From: Bryopsis sp. KO-2023
Taxonomy: Eukaryota > Chlorophyta > Ulvophyceae > Bryopsidales > Bryopsidaceae
Length of the DNA: 64,000 bases
Assembly: GCA_030272585.1 (NCBI GenBank)
Contig: BSYQ01000003.1
Location: 620,001-684,000, forward strand
Direction of reading: 5' to 3'
Shown piece after piece: positions 10,516 through 22,675 of this stretch; the stretch's first letter is position 1, and the number at the start of each line of letters is the position of its first letter. The translations under genes and the position numbers were made by a program. The notes under the pieces are model-generated. The model was not told the origin of the DNA, searched no databases, and saw only the letters and a list, made by a program, of their open reading frames with translations.

Positions 10516-13500
10516 CTATCGCTGTTCGTCTGATTTCACCTTCTTAGCTTCTTTCCCTCCATTCTCCCCTTCCACCACAGTTTCCACTTCTCGTCCTCTC
10601 TTAGCTGCTTTGGCCCCTTCGCTCCCCACACCGTTCCCATCCCCCTCACTCTTTTTAGTCACTCTTTCTTTGCCCCCTGAAGAAGCTTCCTCCGGCACCT
10701 CTCGACCATGCCTGCGTCTAGGTCCCCAACACCCTTCAGGATTCCCCGGAAATCTGATCAATCCATCTTTCCTCGACTTGCTGATGGATTTATTCGAAAA
10801 CACGATTTCGTGCGTGACTTCTTTGGCCATCAACTTCCCTGCATAGGTGTTCGGATCGAACGTCCGGGTTGCGCATTGCTTCTTGGCGGCTGCTCTGACG
10901 ATGTCCCAAACGAATTCCCAGGGAGCGTCGGTTTTGATCGCTTTGGAATTGCAGTGTGTTGTGGAGGCTCGATATCCAGCATTGCTGAGTGCAGATGCGA
11001 ACATGTCCAATTTTATGGCTGAAATTCCCACCGTTTTACACACGTCATGCGTGTCGAAAAACAACGGGCAATCTGAGAGCTCCTCACTTGCAGTCGTCAG
11101 CATCCTGCATTTATTCACATGATTCATATTTGGATTTTTCCTTTTTTTTCTCTCAAGAGTATGAAACAGAGAAGATGGGACACCGCCAAAAAAGACCTGA
11201 AAGGAACCATAAGAATTCCTTTCATGAAAGAAAAAATAAATAAAAATCACAAGCTATGTTTTTTTCTTTGAAAAAAGACGGCATCAGCTTTCCACCTGCA
11301 TGCTTTCCAGCAGTACGAGAAGCCAATCAACGAGCCCTTACCCCTTAATTTTGTCGAACATTTTATAACTCTCTTTCTCAGCTTCGATATCCTCCAGAAC
11401 TCCTTTCAAAAAGCGTTCATCGTGCAACGGCTCCGCCCAAATCGGTCCTCCGATTGAAAATTGGCTCCCAGTTTCTGGACATTTCTCCATCACTGGACCT
11501 CTACCAGCGTTATATCTTACACGCCCCTTCTTCTCAGTCTTTTGACCTACTCTTTGCAAATAATAAGAAGAGCAACCGACACTCTGCACCAAACCACACC
11601 AATCTTTTACTTATAAACTTTTTTTTCCAGCAAAGGAACACAAAAAGTCCATTGGACCCTTCGATCTATGTATATAAATCCATACATGTATATTCTGACA
11701 CTGAAGACACCATCCCCGCACTGAAATTCCCACTGCAATAATTATTATTAATATTAATAAAAAATAAAGTATTATTATTTCTGGGCAAGATAAGGGACAA
11801 AAACAAAGAAGCAACATTCATGGCAACCATACAATAACACATCCACTACGAAAACTGCATGCGAGTTCATTTCCCCATTCGATATGACAAACTGAGGGAT
11901 CCACTGTTATGAACCAACCTGATAAACATACGCAAGTTTTGAGGCACTGGATTTCACTTCCAACGGTGACGTGTATACTCGAACGAACACACGGACGTAG
12001 AAATCAATGCTCAAGGAAACCATCGGCACAATGTGCCGCTTGTACCTGCAATAAATACGCCCAATTCATAAAATCAGCAGCAAAGCACCACTACCAAACA
12101 TGCCATCAGCAGGTATGGGAGGTATGACATAATCTTATTACTTTGCCATGAATTTTGAGGTGTTTCCTTTTTCCCCGTACCTGTTCGCATGTTTTTCTAT
12201 GCAGGCCAAGACAATCCTCAAGGCCATTTCGTGACAGTAGGGCTTCTGGAGCGGATAAATTCCATATTTTGCATGGCAGGCTTCACCATGATTTCCACAC
12301 AATACAGCCATATCTGTGGCAGTCACCAGTAGCAGTCCTCCTTCACTGACAGATTGTACTGCCGAATCCAGAAACTGAACTGGAGTCCCGTAAGGATCCA
12401 AATCAATGGCTTCATAAAACTGAAAAAAATAACAATTAAAAAAAAATTGGGGAAAGAATTATGGCAAACCCTGAATATAGACTCACATCCACAAGGTAGG
12501 TTTGCAATTTCGGGCAGAACTACCCACCGATAACCCGACAGAATTGCATGGGATCTAACTACATATTTCTTAGTGAAAAAAAGAGATGGTACTCACGCAT
12601 GGGTGTTGCAACATGTGCAATCGAGCATCAGAATGTAAGGGGTACAGTTTTTCTGCCTCTTTTCCGTTGATCGCAATATTTCGCTTCATGGCTTCCACTG
12701 CCACTTCATCCAAATCACAGGCAACAAACGCTTCGACCCCAGGCACCTACCATAGAATGGACACACTACTGAACAGAAAGATCTGCCAGGGATTTCTAAA
12801 AATTCAACTCGCATGTTACTGCAAGAACTTCAATTAGAAAATTGAATTGTGAATGGAGCTGGATTCAAAACACGAAAAAAAAATAATGTTTTTCTTAGTG
12901 AAATAGAAACTCACCTCAAGAGAATATCGCAAGGATCGAAGTCCAGAAGCTGCCAGTCCTTCAAATATCTTGGCCCCTGTTATCTCCTGTTCCAAGTATC
13001 CCCACAAAATGAACAAAAAATGTATAAGACAACTCCATAATTTTTCTTGGAATTCTGATATGATGAAAAGAATAAAAAAATTGACGAGATTTTGAGTAGG
13101 CTTTTTCCCACACCCTGATTACTACAAGTATCTTTCCTTCATTCATCAATTTCTTCAATCCTTGAAATTTATATATTTTATCAATTGTTTTTTCCTATTA
13201 TTTGGGTTATTTTTAATTTAGTTTGATTTTCTGTCTGCTACTGTAGAAAACTGTTACAACAAGCAAGAAATTACTAACAGATTTTTGGCATAATATCAGT
13301 ATGCTTACTTCAGGGTTAAAAATGTAATTGGAGGGAGGTGCCCCCTTTCCTGATGGAAGTCTTCTTTTCGCCTTGAGTGTCCCATCGTCAATTTCCTTTT
13401 GTCGTTGTTTCACAAAATATTTTAGCACCGCCACGGAAAGATCCCTATTCGTAACCTACACGAAATAAAAAGAGTTTACAAACCATTAAAAAATTCCTGC

Positions 13501-13906
13501 ATTCATTCATCTGCCAAACATTCAAAGATGGAAAATTACTGGGACTGGAAGAAATACAAATCAACACCACTCCATGTTCAGTCCATCTGTGGAAAAAGCT
13601 TATTCGAAAGAACAGCCCTTTGTTTTTTAAACTGTTTTATGACTTGATTGTATTTTTAGGGTGAACTGTTTATTAACTCTCACCTGCGCCTTGTTGTAAA
13701 ACACCTGATTTCCCTGCAGGAAAATTTGCGCTTTACCTTCCCTTATAGTCGAAACTTGCACGTCGCCCTCCGCAGCCCTGCATACCGAGCAGCGCTCCCA
13801 CTCACTTTCTTCTGACACTCAAGAGGTACATACAAGACAGAAAAACTGCTTGCCAAACTCACTGTTCAGTTGGCGTGGCGCCAACTTCTGCTGCCTTAGA
13901 GGACAT
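10516..13906 (-). CDS. TRM1: tRNA (guanine26-N2)-dimethyltransferase, Trm1 family
   Basis: The product methylates guanine-26 of tRNAs using S-adenosylmethionine. Nine exons give 568 codons: 13863-13906, 13684-13777, 13309-13455, 12915-12986, 12597-12746, 12181-12419, 11919-12045, 11342-11583 and 10516-11104. Every junction keeps frame. Family signatures include EVFYN-like [13 protein letters not shown], the SAM-binding segment [17 protein letters not shown], the catalytic [13 protein letters not shown], the block [13 protein letters not shown] and the C-terminal [20 protein letters not shown]. The start ATG at 13906 is the first in frame. Eukaryotic Trm1 usually has two CxxC pairs near the [11 protein letters not shown] block. 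Here only single cysteines remain (SVGCSS and EKCPETG), so the zinc site looks degenerate. A basic tail (KRGREVE...KKVKSDEQR) may act as a nuclear signal. It is head-to-head with the MORN gene. Confidence 0.93.
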
Positions 13907-14460
13907 GTTGCAGAACTTTGAGAACGAGGTCCGTGAAGCCCGCTCCGCCCTCAGAAACGATTCCCTTCGCCGCAGAAAAATCGTCTTGTGGTGACCTGGT
14001 TTGGGGGTTGTGTCAGATTCCTTTCAGCTAGGCAGTGGAAGGGTGGTGGCGGAATGTGATTTCTCCAGATTTGACAATCCTCTGTTTCTTCCCTCTCATT
14101 AGCTTCCCTTTTGCAAATTTCCCCCAAACCATGGATAGAAGATTTCCCCAAAAATGTATCTTCCCTCGCCCCCTCGCTTTCTTTCCAGCCGTTGTGTGAT
14201 CATGATATTCCTTGCGGCGGCTTACGGTTTGTAGACTTACCTCTTGCACATCTGCATCAACATCTGCCATCTACCCAAATTCTCCCCCAATGGTCAGACG
14301 CGAGCAGAAGATCAGTTTGGGAAGAGATGCACGATCAAAACTGGTTCCCTGCATGCCGAACTGCTTTTCCCCCCTGTCTCCGAAACACTCCCCAATTCGC
14401 CATCCACACCAATCGTTCGCATCGATTCCTTGTCGCAGTCTGGGGAGGTGATCGGCGGCG

Positions 14461-17357
14461 ATGGCGACGACAGAGAGTTCTGGGCCGCCGCCTGACGAAA
14501 TCAAGTTCGTCAATAAGGGCCTTAGGGCTCCGTTCCACAACCCGAAAAACCCCCAAGCCTATCTGGAAAAGTCGAACCATCCTTATGCGCCCTTCACTGG
14601 AAATTCACTCACCTGGGAAAGCTTCGTGTTCGACGACGGCTCAACGTAAGGCGTTTTTTTGGGGGGGTTGTGAAGGATGGGGTGTGAACCTCAAGTCTGT
14701 TTGGTTTTCTGCTTTTCCTTCTTGTACTTTATGTGAGCCTGTTGGCCACATGGATGCCAGCCCATTGGTGCTCATTCAAGTTTTTTTGGACGGTGACAAT
14801 ATATATATCTGCAAGCTTGCAGCATTTGATTGATTTTTTTTTCAGTTTTGAGGGCTTGTGTCGAGAAGAAGTACCTCATGGGAAAGGAGTGATCGTATTT
14901 GGAAACGGTTGGGGTGGAGGAATCCAGCAAACCAACAATGGAGACATGTGAGCATTTCCTTTGCAATGTCAAACGATCAGTTTCTTTTCATTTGCTTTTT
15001 TTTTTCACTCTTCGATCTGCTAACCCAAAACAATCTGGAAAATTCTACCAAACATAGGACAATCGATCCCCATTCTACCTTCTTTTGCAAAACTTCGCAT
15101 TGATAAACCAGTGACTGACTTTTCCATGTAAATGTGCTTTTAGAAAGAGGGGTGCTGTGTATTGTTTTGGGTTTTATTTTTTCATTTCGAATTATTTTCT
15201 TCTTACATAAAGGTTCGAAGGGGAGCTGTATGCTGGATTTGCTCATGGACTCGGCATGTACTCATCCCCCAAATCTGGCGAGGTTTATCGTGGAGAATAC
15301 TATGCCGGAAAGAGGCAGGGGTAAGCAAAAATGACCATGTAAAATGACCATATTATGTACACAATCTTTATATATAGAGAGATAGATAGATAGATTCAAC
15401 ATAGGCAAGCATTGCCTTTCCCTGCTCTTTCGATGCTGGAGAAGTTCTCCTGTCAACCACTGCACCTGAAACCTCATGTTTTCCAATTGAAATGCACAAT
15501 GTGGAAGCTGAAAGGGTCATGTAACTCTTTCACAAAGGCAAAAAAGGGAGATGGGCATGCTAATCAACTAGAATCGATGCTCAAATCGTTATGCATTTGC
15601 TACAGATGTGGAGTTTTGATGAATTATGGACCGTTTCACAAACTGCTTGACAAGGGGGAGAACCCTGGAGCTGCTTGGGACAAAACCAAAGACAAAATCT
15701 TTGAATCGGCTAAATATGGGACCTGGAAGAAAGACTATTTCGTGTCCGGCCCTGAGGAGACGGGTCGATTTTGCCACATCAACGAAATCAAGTACGTGCT
15801 CCTTTTCCCTCAGCCGACGGGTCCCCACACACTTGCTTTTCAGTTTTCCTTGCTGTTCTCCAGGCCTTATTCCACATCCTATGTTGCTTTCCACATTGTC
15901 CAGATGAGTGTGCAGACTACAACAAGAAGTGGTGGTTTATCAGGGGTACTCTCGAAGAGCTGGAGTCCGTTTTGACTCAGGTCCGAATGTTTCGATACAA
16001 GCCTGAGGGGGAAGTTTCCACTTTCACTGCCCAGGATGCCAGTGGCAAACCTGTGGAGCCATTGCAAGATCCCCTTCTCTACCCACATGGAACCAAGTAT
16101 CTAGCTCCAGGTGTGCTTAATGATCGATTCTTTCCTTACGCAGTCTGTAATAACACCACCAGCTCTATCCTCATTCACACCGTCATTTTCTCAGATGAAA
16201 AGTGGATTGTCTGTTTGTGTCTCGTTTTTGTTGGAATCGGTGAGGTTCGTTTTACGAAAAAAGAGAGAATGTGTTTTTTTTTGAGTCCATAGGGTTTTTC
16301 TTCGTCGCCGAATCAGTTGGGATGGGCAGTGGATATTGCACTCAGCAGGTGGTGGCGTTTTTATGTAAGTTTGTGATGCTTGATTTTGTAGGTCCTGCTG
16401 GCCAGTGCTTTCCTGTGCCTGAAGATGAAAGGCTGAAAGGTCAATTGGTGGCACATGCAAAAAATCATAAAAGAATCTGGGACATGTACAACCTCGAGTA
16501 TGATGCTGCCCCTGGGTCTGACCTGTGGAAAGCCGAGAGATGGTGGAAAAAGGTTCGTGAAGGAGTCCCATTCATTCCTAACACAAGTCAATGATCGGTG
16601 GTGGTGGTGGTGTGTTTTTTGGAAAGGGGGGGGGGGGGGGGGGCGGGGGGCAAATGATTTTTCCATCTGAGGAAAAAAAATATCAAGAGCTGATAAGTTC
16701 CCTGGATTACGGAGAACTTGTGATGACGTGTTGGATGATCAGGGTAGTGCTTAGCATGGAGTTTCCGTTCCAACCCCATGGATGTATTTAACTGAATCTC
16801 AAGTTGATTCTTTGTGTCAGAAATGGAAATGAATGTCGTCCAGTCGATCAACCCCCCTTGCCTCTCTGCTGATGGCCTGTGGTGTGCTTATTTTCTGCAG
16901 GAGCAAGAGAAACAAAAGGCGGAACGTGAAAAAATGTATGAGAAGCAAGAGAGGAGACGTAGATTGATGGAACGCAGGTTTGATGGAACAGACGAGGGGA
17001 CCTCTGTCGCCAGCAGTGGATCCGGCCCACCAAGAGTGCTGGCATCTATTTCAATGCAACTTGCCAGGTAAGGACAAACTATGCCTGCCACTGTACGTCT
17101 TTGAATGAATTCATATGCAAGGAGTTTCACAGGAGGTTGGTCTTTTTAGTGATATGCCTTCCGTGTTTCATCTATTGTTTCGCCTTTTGCATGTGCACAT
17201 GTTACTAGACAATGTATCTATCTACATTGTTTTTTCTATAAATATTATTGTTTTTCCTGTTTTGACTAGGGGGGCTGACAGTGTTGGAAAAGCTCTCCAG
17301 AGTGTGGCATTCCAACGTAGACCCAGGCTTGCCAGACCTTCTCGACGTTCGCCCTAG
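14461..17357 (+). CDS. MORN-repeat protein with a conserved C-terminal region
   Basis: Exons are 14461-14645, 14846-14947, 15213-15320, 15606-15791, about 15904-16110, about 16384-16554, about 16902-17068 and about 17270-17357, ending with a basic tail (RRPRLARPSRRSP). Residues about 50-150 hold MORN-type units (WESFVFDDGSTFEGLCREEVPHGKG read across a splice, then FEGELYAGFAHGLGMY and YRGEYYAGKRQGCG). MORN repeats usually bind lipids or scaffold proteins. The later part is Trp-rich (YNKKWWFIRGTLEELESVL, KAERWWKK) and then a charged coiled-coil (EQEKQKAEREKMYEKQERR). I do not recognise the whole protein. The junction after 15791 is unresolved: the strong donor there (AAGTACGT) leaves a phase one base out of register with every visible AG acceptor. 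A weaker donor at 15763 would restore frame. An 18-base poly-G run lies in a later intron. Confidence 0.75.
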
Positions 17358-18197
17358 ACATTTTCCATTGGGGCGTTCTTTCCATTTTCCCACTTTGTCT
17401 GACAAAGCTGGCAATTTTCGAGCATGTCTCGTCCATTTTTGAAATGATCTTTTGTGGCAAGGTTATTGTTAGATGATGGTTTGTTTTTACGGAATTGCTT
17501 TGAAATTTTTTTAATGTAAGAGGGCGGATGACTATATCAAAGGCTGGTGTCGCTGAGCAAAAGCCAGCTGAGGAAATAATCCTTAACAGTTTGCTGAGGA
17601 AATAATACTTCTTAACAGTTTCCTTCCACAACCCTGCAACCATCCTCTCCCAACCCCCCAGCAGCACTTTTTCCTGTGTGTTCTATTTTTTTCCCCTATC
17701 CTATTCAATCTGGTTGTTTCATCCTCAAACGAAGCCCTCCCTTCCTCGGCCGTCGCAGACCAGGTGCACGGTACACCAGTCTCCTTGGTTTTCTCACTCT
17801 CCCCTTGGGATTCGAGCCTAGGGAACGCCTTGGTGCTTGGCATTCACTCCCATATTCAAGACCTGGTATCCATATCAAACGAACCCATCTCAATAAGAGC
17901 GTCTTCCCTTCCTATGACTGGGGAAGCTGTCGGTATGCATTCATTTGTTTTCTATCTCTTTTCCTAATTGAACATAGTAATTTGGGGATGCATTTACTTT
18001 GCATTCTTGAGAGGAAATGTCATTTTACCTGGGGGACGCATGGATCCATCGACCAACTCAATCCTGGGCACTTTAGGGGGTTTTGAACAAACTGATTCTC
18101 GCCCTGAATCAAGCAAACCAACCCCTACGAAGGCACTCTTTGCAATACTGGATTTAGGGAAACCACTTAATGAGGCTGTCCAAAGTTGAATGTATCA
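17358..18197. other. Convergent intergenic region, no supported gene
   Basis: This lies between the MORN gene stop and the 3' end of the minus-strand hypothetical gene. It holds several open stretches on both strands, such as a plus frame at 17968-18189 and a minus frame at 17583-17843. None has family motifs or convincing splice context. A coding exon here cannot be excluded. Confidence 0.35.
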
Positions 18198-20202
18198 TCA
18201 TCTTACTAATCGTAACAAAGATTTACCTCGCACAGGGGGGCAACCCACAGATGCACTGCAGTCTGTGACAAGAACAGAGTAAGTGGAAGCAGCAGTCAAT
18301 GATGATTCTTTGGACACTTTTTTAATGGGGGAGCACTTCCTTGTTGAAGCAAACCCATCCATGTCTCCACACAGCCCTGGTTCAACTCTCTGCACTCCAC
18401 TATTCCAACAACGAGATTCAAGCACCTGACACAGTCCAAAAAAAAAAAAAAGAATTTCCTCTTTATTCATTGAAATGAGGTTAGGCCTCCACAAAGAAAA
18501 AATTCATAGTGTGCATGCATGTGTGATGCCATTCAAATGCATACCTGACAGTTCGGTGCAGCAGCACCCTTCAGCGACGCTCTCGTCAATTCAGCAATAA
18601 TCTGCCCAGTCATTCTTTTCCAGCAACTTTTCCTTTTCAAATTTTGCCTGGATTGCAAGGACTTGCGAATGGATTTTCTCACAGCCATTCTCTTTGACCT
18701 CCTTAGCATCACATCCTCATACTCTTCACCAGAAATTTGCATCAGTTCCCCCCCCTGCCTCCTTCGCTTGGTTTTCCTTCGACTGTGTTTTGATGCTTTC
18801 TCAGTATTCCACACACTCACCCTCTCAGCCTCATTAGACCTTTCACAGAATCTTGCTTGGGATTTTCTCACAGCACTCATTTTGCTTGTCTCGGTGACCA
18901 TATCACACTGTTTTTTACTCTCATGCGATTTCCCGCATTTGGCTGAAACCTCGGCAGTGGATGCTTGAATGGAAAGCAAAACCTAAGAAAAGAATAGTCA
19001 CTCGATTGACTTCAAAAAAATTCCCAGTTTTTTTAATAATTTTTTTGAATGATCACACCTAGCATGACTAACAGAGGTTGAGTGTGTTCTCACCTTTGGT
19101 GTGATGCCCACAGTAATCTCTGCACATTCTTGACCTTCCCTTTTTTTCTGCCCTCCAGACCCCTGAATTTCACCCATTGAAGGAGTAATCCCTTGCAATG
19201 GGGTCCTTCCAGCGCCATCCTCCTGTGTTTTCGTTTCATCAGCTTGCTCGATTACATTTCCATCCTTCATTTCTTCCTCCATCACATTGATGTCAGGAGC
19301 CTCCCCCCCAGCAAAACTTATGGAACTTTTGAAGCTTTCCTCTGGGCTTTCTTCTGTTTGGTGAACCTCCAGCATCAAATTTTCTTCCTTATAATCCAGA
19401 TGACTTTGGTTTTCAGCCAATGACGATCCCATCCCAGCATTGTCCAATTCAAGATTGGAGGACTTTGATTCTTTCTGGTCTTGTGGTGTCGACTGAGTAG
19501 AGTTTTCCCTGTCCACACAATCTTCTCCTGATTCCTTTTCAGGTTGAGATGGCGTTTTCCTCTCCACTGGATCCCGTGATTCAGGTGCATGTGCATGCTG
19601 GGTGAGGAGCATCATTATCTGTTGCTCAACAGTCCCTTCAATAGTTTCCTGCCCGCCTGATGCAAGGTTGCTACTTTGATCTTCCTTTTCAAGGATGTTC
19701 TTGACATCATTCCCCGCATCGGGGTGGGCAGTGGCCTAGCAAATAGATCATGTGATAAAAAATCAAAGGATCACACAGTTAGAATCATACTGGAACTCAA
19801 ATTTTTGCTGTGGTGGAGCATGCCTGAGTCCAAAACCCTTCTCCCCCTTTTGTAGAGCTGCTTACAGGTCCTGAACAAAAGAAAATGACGAATTACAATA
19901 ATTTATTTTTTGTGGTGGAGCCAAACCTCAGAATCAACAGTGGCGAAGGACACCCCTTTCTGCTCAGCTTCTTTGTTGGCATCTGAAATGGCAGGTTTTT
20001 CTTTGACAGTCTCCTGTGTTGATGAGTCTGCCTTCTTGTCCACTCCAGTTTGTTCAACATTTTCAACACTGTCATCCACAATCTGTCCAGTCAGGCCAAC
20101 ATCTTCCAAAATTTTATCAATGGATTGGGCACTCTTTGGATGCTCAGAATCGATACAGCTTCTTTTGATGCCTGCGGAAAAAAGACCAAAACAATTCCTC
20201 AT
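18198..20202 (-). CDS. Hypothetical nuclear-type protein, 527 aa, acidic/Ser-rich with a basic C-terminal domain
   Basis: I do not recognise this gene. Four exons (19927-20202, 19094-19735, 18545-18982, 18198-18425) total 528 codons, and all three introns are phase 0. The N-terminal half is acidic and rich in Glu, Ser and Gln, likely disordered. The third exon carries basic clusters (KHSRRKTKRRRQ, LRRSKRMAVRKSIRKSL, RQNLKRKSCWKRM) that look like nuclear localisation or nucleic-acid-binding segments. The last exon has several Cys (CWNSGVQRVEPGLCGDMDG). The start ATG at 20202 is chosen because the frame upstream has only non-ATG starts. An alternative first exon joining at the AG near 20175 is possible. 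The TGS1 gene lies upstream on the other strand. Transcript evidence would settle the 5' end. Confidence 0.6.
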
Positions 20203-20347
20203 GTTCGCAGCAGCTGGCCAAGTGTAACCACATCCATTTGCAGGGGGAGCAGAACTCAATCATTGGAATTGGTTCTACACCCATTCAATCCACTCTTCAT
20301 CGATGTATAGTTAATAAATAGATGTGTGTACAGACACACACATGGGA

Positions 20348-20788
20348 TCATATGATGTTTTTCGTCGCACCATCCGTTCGTGCCGTTTCGATAGGCATGG
20401 GAATGAAAATTTCCCCGTTGTTCTCATTGATGCTCAGCAGACGGAGGACGACTGCCTCTCCTATGTCGGTCCCGTTTCCTGTTCTCCTCGTCACGGACAG
20501 ATCAACCTACAAGCGCCAACACCACGGTGAGAAAATTTCGAAGGACTTTTGATAAGTTTGCTCTTTGGTATGCATGCATAGATTCGAATGGATTCAATCC
20601 ACAATGTCGACCTTGATCTGCAGTGGCGTCTCTTCTTCCAGACGCTTTTCCTCAGGGCCTGTAACGCATGTCGCTTCAACGACCTTCTTAGCGGGTGGCA
20701 GGGCGGCGCGGAAGTGATCGCCCCCAAAACTTCTCCTTCTCTTTCTTCGAGCGACGCAGACATTGTTGAAGGGATTCCCCCGCAGCAT
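20348..20788 (-). CDS. Hypothetical small basic protein, about 111 aa
   Basis: Two exons (20612-20788 and 20348-20516 side, with coding from 20506 down to 20348) join in phase 0 to give about 111 residues. The N-terminus is basic (VARRKRRRSFGG), followed by KKVVEATCVTGPEEKRLEEE. The second exon reads RRTGNGTDIGEAVVLRLL and ends near ATKNII. The acceptor TTGTAG is good. The donor (AAG then GTCGAC) is weaker than its neighbours, so the junction is tentative. A basic start could be an organelle-targeting leader, but I have no family match. It overlaps an open plus-strand frame upstream of TGS1. The minus reading has more protein-like composition, so I prefer it. Confidence 0.4.
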
Positions 20789-21088
20789 ATCCGAAAAGGA
20801 TCAGCCCAGAGGCTTCGCAGTAAATATTTGGAGCTAAGGAAGCTATGTTTTGGGGGGAGGTGTTCCCCTAGGATTTTGCGCCGGCGGAGAAGTCCGCCGC
20901 CACCGCCGAACGTGAGTTCTTTCTGTTTATCTCTTCACACGATTCCACAATTTCTTTCTGTTAACAGATATGTGTTCTTCTCTTGTCAAAAGCTTTTGTT
21001 CGTATCGAAACGCACTCCTGCGTCCATTTTGGTGGTTTTTTGGAGTGTTTGGTGGGTGCCAGAATCCTGTCACAAAGTTCATGGCAGT

Positions 21089-22675
21089 ATGTCTGACTTG
21101 GTGATTCTGCAAAAACTGGATGCCAGAATTTCGTTTTACTTCGGCAAGATGGAGAAAGAATGGTATGGGTTGTCTGTGAGGGATATTCCTTGGGGCTCTA
21201 CTCTGGAAGGCTTGAACATAACATGGGTGCACGTCAGCGATATAGGTTTGGTTGGGGGCGGAAAACAGGGCAGCCGTAAAGAAAACGTCGACGTCGAACA
21301 TGAGGCTGGTGAGGACGACGAAATGGCTGCGCTGGGCCTCCCAACTTCATTCAAAACGTCGAAAAAACGTGTGTACCCGAAAGGTAGAATGCGACAACTG
21401 TCGGTGAACTCGCGAACACACCCCGAGACTGAGACATGCGGTGTGGACGATGATTGCTGGTACCAAGCGTACGATGATAACTACTGCTGCTACTATTACT
21501 ACAACCTGTCCCTACAGAAAACCCAGTGGGAGCCACCTGATTGTGAGTACCAGCCTCTGGGCAGTGCTTCTGCCAAGGAGGGCTCCATCGACCCGGACGT
21601 CACTGTGGGAATGCGAAATGTTTCACTGGATGATGGATTTCAGGATGCGAGTGGGTCTGGAAAAGTTGAGGGAATTGAGGTGGGAGAGGTGGAGCCAAGT
21701 GAATATCGAATAAGCGAATCAATGGAAACAAGTTCGATTGAAACAAGTGGGATGGACACCGGGGAGGCTCCGGATGCCGAAAAATGTGGCCCTTCAAAAA
21801 CAGGTGGAAGTGGGTGTCTGAATGGGGATGGAAAAATTGAACCTTGTGTAGACCTAGAAACACCTGCTTGTCGCAAGGAGCCAAGTGACATTGAGATGGA
21901 TGGAGCATGTGCTGGTTCCGTTGGCGAATGCGGTCCTGTGATGGATGCTATGAATGCAACAGTGAATCAGAGGAAAAGGCCATTGTTGTCTCATGGGGAA
22001 GCTGCTGAGGTCAGGGCGAAACTGCCACGGAATGTTTTCAAATACTGGCTTCAGAGATACAGTTTGTTTTCTCGATTCGATGATGGGATTCAGATGGACA
22101 CCGCGGGTTGGTTTTCCGCCACTCCTGAATGTGTTGCCTTGCACCAAGCCAAGAGATGCACCTGCAACGTCATCGTGGATGCTTTCACAGGAGTCGGAGG
22201 AAATGCCATTCAGTTTGCCCAGACATGTTCTCGAGTGATTGCCATAGATTCCTCGCCAGAGAGAATTGAAATAGCAAGGCACAATGCCCAGGTTTACGGT
22301 GTGGAGTCGAGGATCGATTTCATTTGTGGAGATTTTTTCGAAATCGGGCCAAACCTGAGAGCAGATGTGGTTTTCATTTCCCCTCCATGGGGTGGTCCTT
22401 CTTACCGGCACAGCGAGTCATTGCCGATCAATGAGAGCTCCGAAATCGGTCAAATGGTGCTAAAATCAGCGACTATTTCCAGGGATATTGTTGGGAGGGG
22501 TGCTGGTCCAGGGTGCAAGGAATTGGGCAAAAGAGGGCTGGTGTTGTTTTTGCCAAAGAATTCGGAGCTGGGATCTATGCATGATTTGAGGTCATCCGAA
22601 GAAAATCTGGAAGTCGAAGCCGTTGCTGTGAATGAGAATTTGAAGGCAGTGACCACGTACATTGGCAGCTTTTAG
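21089..22675 (+). CDS. TGS1: Trimethylguanosine synthase (cap hypermethylase) with a WW-like segment
   Basis: The product converts the m7G cap of snRNAs and snoRNAs to 2,2,7-trimethylguanosine. The C-terminal methyltransferase is clear: the family entry block KYWLQRYSLFSRFDDGIQMD, SAM motif I VVDAFTGVGGNAIQFA (read IVDAFTG here), the acidic loop AIDSSPERIEIARHNAQVYG and the hallmark catalytic SPPWGGPSY. Near residue 85 is the conserved EMAALGLPTSF motif. A WW-like stretch follows at about residues 120-150 (W...YYYYN....TQWEPP), as in plant TGS1 proteins. The frame is open upstream to 20588. Residues before ATG 21089 look poorly protein-like, though, and contain a possible intron (about 20911-20967), so the true N-terminus may lie in an upstream exon. 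The middle region is acidic and probably disordered. The stop is at 22673-22675. Confidence 0.9.
   Translation: MSDLVILQKLDARISFYFGKMEKEWYGLSVRDIPWGSTLEGLNITWVHVSDIGLVGGGKQGSRKENVDVEHEAGEDDEMAALGLPTSFKTSKKRVYPKGRMRQLSVNSRTHPETETCGVDDDCWYQAYDDNYCCYYYYNLSLQKTQWEPPDCEYQPLGSASAKEGSIDPDVTVGMRNVSLDDGFQDASGSGKVEGIEVGEVEPSEYRISESMETSSIETSGMDTGEAPDAEKCGPSKTGGSGCLNGDGKIEPCVDLETPACRKEPSDIEMDGACAGSVGECGPVMDAMNATVNQRKRPLLSHGEAAEVRAKLPRNVFKYWLQRYSLFSRFDDGIQMDTAGWFSATPECVALHQAKRCTCNVIVDAFTGVGGNAIQFAQTCSRVIAIDSSPERIEIARHNAQVYGVESRIDFICGDFFEIGPNLRADVVFISPPWGGPSYRHSESLPINESSEIGQMVLKSATISRDIVGRGAGPGCKELGKRGLVLFLPKNSELGSMHDLRSSEENLEVEAVAVNENLKAVTTYIGSF

Noticed and set aside
16620..16645. Poly-G run in the MORN gene as a quadruplex or regulatory site
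   Set aside because: A single homopolymer inside an intron. It may be slippage or a sequencing artefact, and nothing else supports a function.
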